This document shows, one piece after another, positions 6,664 to 8,991 of a stretch of 8,991 nt of DNA. The first letter of the stretch is position 1. Each line of letters opens with the position of its first letter. The DNA comes from an uncultured Paraburkholderia sp. Its GTDB lineage: Bacteria > Pseudomonadota > Gammaproteobacteria > Burkholderiales > Burkholderiaceae. The stretch is taken from the NCBI GenBank assembly GCA_937917025.1, contig CALFSF010000532.1:1-8991 (forward strand), written 5' to 3'. The notes beneath the pieces are model-generated. The model ran no database searches, was not told the origin of the DNA, and worked only from the letters and a program-made list of their open reading frames with translations. Both the position numbers and the translations under genes were made by a program.

Positions 6664-6675
6664 AGGAAGGGAGAG
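6664..6675 (+). promoter_or_regulatory. Strong ribosome binding site for the short-chain dehydrogenase
   Basis: AGGAAGGGAGAG, with GGGAG ending seven bases before GTG 6681. It decides in favour of this GTG over the in-frame ATG at 6606, which would add 25 residues unrelated to the family and run through the ribosome site itself. Confidence 0.75.
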
Positions 6676-6680
6676 ACGTA

Positions 6681-7448
6681 GTGAGTACCGATACGAAGCA
6701 GGGCAAGGTTGCGTTGATCACGGGCGCGGGTAGCGGCATTGGCCGTGCGAGCGCGGAGCGGCTGTTGCAGCATGGTTATCGCGTCGTGCTGGCGGGGCGC
6801 CGCCAGGCGCCGCTCGACGCCGTCGCCGAAGCCGCCGCGCAACGCGGCGAAGATGCGCTCGCCGTTTCGTGCGACGTCACGGATGAAGCCAGCGTGGCCG
6901 CGCTCTTCGACGCGATCCGCACGCGGTATGGGCGGCTCGACGTGCTGTTCAACAACGCGGGCCGCAATGCGCCGCCCGTCGATATCGACGAACTCAGCGT
7001 CGACGACTGGCGCTCGGTCGTCGATACGAATCTGACCGGCGTGTTTCTGTGTACGCGCGCGGCGTTCGGCATGATGAAGGCGCAGTCGCCGCGCGGCGGC
7101 CGCATCATCAATAACGGTTCGATCTCGGCGCATGCGCCGCGTCCGTGGAGCAGCGCCTACACGGCCACCAAGCACGCGATCACCGGCCTCACGAAATCCG
7201 TATCGCTCGACGGGCGTCGACACGACATCGTCTGCGGCCAGATCGACATCGGCAATGCCGCGACGGAAATGGCCGCGCGCATGGCGCGCGGCGTGCCGCA
7301 GGCGAACGGCGAGACGGCGGTCGAGCCGTTGATGGATGTGGGGCTCGTCGCCGATGCCGTGCTGCACATGGCCAGCCTGCCGCTCTCCGCGAACGTGCAG
7401 TTCATGACGATCATGGCGAGCAAGATGCCGTTCGTCGGGCGGGGTTAG
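6681..7448 (+). CDS. SDR family NAD(P)-dependent oxidoreductase
   Basis: 255 aa classical short-chain dehydrogenase/reductase, cytoplasmic, substrate unknown. Cofactor motif TGAGSGIG at 14-21; basic AGRR at the end of strand 2 (Arg40, Arg41) favours NADP(H) over NAD; CDV with Asp65; NNAG at 91-94; Asn117. The catalytic set is Ser147, Tyr160 and Lys164 (YTATK). After strand 6, where many members have a PG motif, this one reads CGQIDIGNAATEM. The C-terminus MPFVGRG is familiar from a proteobacterial SDR subgroup. GTG start supported by an unusually good ribosome site. It is monocistronic as far as can be seen, with a hairpin just after the stop and a divergent deacetylase upstream. Confidence 0.92.
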   Translation: MSTDTKQGKVALITGAGSGIGRASAERLLQHGYRVVLAGRRQAPLDAVAEAAAQRGEDALAVSCDVTDEASVAALFDAIRTRYGRLDVLFNNAGRNAPPVDIDELSVDDWRSVVDTNLTGVFLCTRAAFGMMKAQSPRGGRIINNGSISAHAPRPWSSAYTATKHAITGLTKSVSLDGRRHDIVCGQIDIGNAATEMAARMARGVPQANGETAVEPLMDVGLVADAVLHMASLPLSANVQFMTIMASKMPFVGRG

Positions 7449-7460
7449 CGGTTGGGGCCG

Positions 7461-7485
7461 GTCGCACCGCTTCATGCGGTGCGAT
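7461..7485 (+). terminator. Hairpin terminator after the short-chain dehydrogenase
   Basis: TCGCACCGC (7462-7470) and GCGGTGCGA (7476-7484) pair exactly around the loop TTCAT, extended by a G-T wobble. It lies 13 bases after the stop codon. No T tract follows, so function is inferred from position and stem. Confidence 0.5.
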
Positions 7486-7533
7486 ACGGTGCCACGCGAT
7501 GCGGCGCTCGCAGCGCGCCGCGCGGGTTCCCCC

Positions 7534-7539
7534 TATACT
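7534..7539 (+). promoter_or_regulatory. Candidate -10 element of the sirtuin operon
   Basis: TATACT matches five of six -10 positions, lies between the upstream hairpin and the first gene of the operon, and would give a leader of about 25-55 bases. No good -35 hexamer is seen at 16-18 bp. Confidence 0.4.
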
Positions 7540-7600
7540 GTTCAGTCCCAGTCATTACACGGACACCGTCGTGCCGCAAGCGTCGACCGGGGACGACCCG

Positions 7601-7807
7601 ATGCCGGTGCCGCCCAGGCAGCCAGAACTCGAGGAGTGTTGCGGCACCGGGTGCGATCCGTGCATCTTCGATATTTACGAAGCCGCGCTCGAACGCTATC
7701 GTGTCGCGCTCGCCGCTTGGGAAGAACGGCAGCGCGCGAAGCGCACCCCGCGCGCCGGCACCGCGCGTCTCGCGCACCACAAGAAACCCCGCCGCACCCG
7801 TTCATGA
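7601..7807 (+). CDS. Oxidoreductase-like domain protein (small Cys-motif protein)
   Basis: 68 aa. The stretch PPRQPELEECCGTGCDPC followed by IFDIYEAALERYRVALAAWEER matches the short oxidoreductase-like domain also found in eukaryotic OXLD1: a Pro-rich lead-in, clustered cysteines (C13, C14, C18, C21) that could bind a metal or be redox active, then an amphipathic helix with the conserved D-Y-E pattern. The tail (residues 48-68) is strongly basic. No biochemical function is established to my knowledge. Start at ATG 7601 is backed by GGGGA at 7589-7593; an in-frame GTG at 7571 would add ten residues and is also possible. Its TGA overlaps the sirtuin ATG (ATGA), implying translational coupling. 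Confidence 0.8.
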   Translation: MPVPPRQPELEECCGTGCDPCIFDIYEAALERYRVALAAWEERQRAKRTPRAGTARLAHHKKPRRTRS

Positions 7808-8688
7808 GCGAACCTCTGCTACCTGCTGCTTCAGTTATCGAACCGCGTGCGCTCGCCGCGTTGCACGATTTCGTGCGGCGCCATCCACGGCTTTTCGTGT
7901 TGACGGGCGCGGGTATCAGCACCGGTTCCGGCATCCCTGGCTATCGTGACGAGAACGGCGAATGGAAGCGCTCGCCGCCGATCACGCTGCAGGAATTCCT
8001 CGGCACTGAACACGCTCGCAAGCGCTACTGGGCGCGCAGCATGATCGGCTGGCCGGTCGTCGCCGATGCCGCGCCGAACGCCGCGCATCGCGCGCTTGCC
8101 CGGCTCGAAGCCGCCGGACACGTCGAAACGCTCGTGACGCAGAACGTCGACGGTCTGCATCAGCGCGCGGGCAGCCCGGACGTGATCGAACTGCACGGCA
8201 GCATCGGCGGCGTGACGTGTCTGGACTGCGGTGCGCAGCACGCGCGCGCGACGATCCAGCACACGCTCGTGGCAGAAAATCCCGCGCTCCTCGATGCGAG
8301 CGCCGAACCCGCCGCCGACGGCGACGCGGATCTCGAATGGCACGATCTCGATACGTTCCGCGTGCCGCCGTGTCCGGTGTGCGGTGGTTTGCTGAAACCG
8401 TCGGTGGTGTTTTTCGGCGAGAACGTGCCGCGCGAACGTGTCGAGTCGGCCGGCCGCGCGCTCGAAGAAGCGGATGCGATGCTGGTGGTCGGCTCTTCGC
8501 TGATGGTGTATTCGGGTTATCGCTTCTGCGTCTGGGCTGAAAAGGCCGGCAAGCCGGTCGCGGCGATCAATCTCGGCAGGACGCGCGCCGATGCGTTGCT
8601 GGCGCTCAAGGTGGCGGTGCCGTGCGCGGACGCGTTGAGCGCGCTCGCCGCGCAACTCGCATCCGATGAACACGTAACCCGTCCATGA
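7804..8688 (+). CDS. NAD-dependent protein deacylase, sirtuin family (class II, SIRT4-like)
   Basis: 294 aa. Sirtuins remove acyl groups from protein lysines using NAD, yielding nicotinamide and O-acyl-ADP-ribose; class II members may also have lipoamidase or ADP-ribosylation activity. Motifs: GAGIST (35-40) and IPGYRD (44-49) in the NAD site; TQNVDGLH (112-119); catalytic His131 in ELHGS; zinc ligands C139, C142, C190, C193; FFGENVP (203-209); VGSSLMVYSG (229-238); INLG (255-258). RKRYWARSMIGW (72-83) is typical of the SIRT4-like group. The zinc module holds an acidic insertion of about 47 residues between the cysteine pairs. Gly46 replaces the usual Asp of GIPDYR. Its start overlaps the previous gene by ATGA, and its stop is 25 bases before the methyltransferase start, so the three form one operon. 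Confidence 0.95.
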   Translation: MSEPLLPAASVIEPRALAALHDFVRRHPRLFVLTGAGISTGSGIPGYRDENGEWKRSPPITLQEFLGTEHARKRYWARSMIGWPVVADAAPNAAHRALARLEAAGHVETLVTQNVDGLHQRAGSPDVIELHGSIGGVTCLDCGAQHARATIQHTLVAENPALLDASAEPAADGDADLEWHDLDTFRVPPCPVCGGLLKPSVVFFGENVPRERVESAGRALEEADAMLVVGSSLMVYSGYRFCVWAEKAGKPVAAINLGRTRADALLALKVAVPCADALSALAAQLASDEHVTRP

Positions 8689-8713
8689 CCTCGCTCAGAA
8701 TCTTCCCGAATCG

Positions 8714-8991
8714 ATGAACACACCGAACCCGAACCTGCCGAACTTGCGCCAGCGCTCGCCTTCCGCCGAGCGCAACCGCGGGCCCATCCTCGCCGTGCTG
8801 CAACAGGTGCTGCCGCAAAGCGGTCTCGTGCTCGAAATCGCGAGCGGCACCGGCGAGCACGTGACGCATTTTGCGTCCGCGCTGCCGGCGCTCACGTGGC
8901 AGCCGAGCGATCCGGATGCAGAAGCGCGCGCGTCGGTTGCCGGGTGGACCGCGCATGCCGGGCTCGTGAACGTGCGCGCGCCGCTCGCGCT
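8714..8991 (+). CDS. DUF938 family SAM-dependent methyltransferase, N-terminal part (3' end outside window)
   Basis: 92 complete codons are visible from ATG 8714 to the window edge; the family is usually about 200-220 aa. The N-terminal SPSAERNRGPILAVLQQVLP, the glycine-rich SAM motif LEIASGTGEH (40-49), WQPSDPD (62-68) and the following EARASVAGW are characteristic of DUF938, related to eukaryotic METTL26. Substrate unknown. No strong ribosome site precedes it; in the same frame a TAA at 8675 blocks any longer start. A 10-codon reading frame (8685-8717) bridges the gap from the sirtuin, sharing ATGA with the sirtuin stop and with this start, so expression may depend on coupling to the upstream genes. 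Confidence 0.88.
   Translation, partial: MNTPNPNLPNLRQRSPSAERNRGPILAVLQQVLPQSGLVLEIASGTGEHVTHFASALPALTWQPSDPDAEARASVAGWTAHAGLVNVRAPLA

Noticed and set aside
6549..7475. 308-codon minus-strand frame opposite the short-chain dehydrogenase
   Set aside because: Arg/His-rich shadow; the SDR on the other strand has every catalytic motif and a strong ribosome site.

Overview
The window is GC-rich (by eye in the mid 60s per cent), with strong G/C at third codon positions. Gene families and protein style point to a Burkholderiales chromosome, most likely Burkholderia, Paraburkholderia or Caballeronia. That assignment comes from general resemblance, not from a search. I see no insertion sequence, phage gene, tRNA, rRNA, CRISPR array or replication origin, and composition is fairly uniform apart from three short AT-richer intergenic patches. 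It reads as ordinary chromosome.

Layout, left to right. An aldehyde dehydrogenase is cut by the left edge within its catalytic-cysteine codon. It converges on a ketopantoate-reductase-family gene (minus) across a strong 17-bp hairpin terminator. Next come a LysE/RhtB-type exporter (minus) and a small lipoprotein of unknown role (minus). The lipoprotein is separated by a 477-bp intergenic region from a divergent DUF2252 gene (plus). This is followed by a small GlsB/YeaQ-type three-helix membrane protein (plus). A second long hairpin separates that gene from a convergent membrane-anchored NodB-type polysaccharide deacetylase (minus). A short-chain dehydrogenase (plus) with a very strong ribosome binding site ends in a hairpin. 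The right end is a compact plus-strand operon: a tiny oxidoreductase-like Cys-motif protein, a class II (SIRT4-like) sirtuin overlapping it by ATGA, and a DUF938 methyltransferase cut by the right edge.

Most genes look like independent units of peripheral metabolism, export or envelope function. Two parts deserve attention. The DUF2252 protein carries kinase-like motifs in a rotated order: catalytic and metal loops near the N-terminus, then a glycine-rich loop and Lys, then a hinge and helix-E-like segment. This suggests a circularly permuted aminoglycoside-phosphotransferase/kinase fold. The terminal operon joins three small families that all have little-studied eukaryotic relatives (OXLD1, SIRT4, METTL26). 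Several AT-rich dyads and leader hairpins look regulatory. I found no clear multi-gene defence or biosynthetic system.
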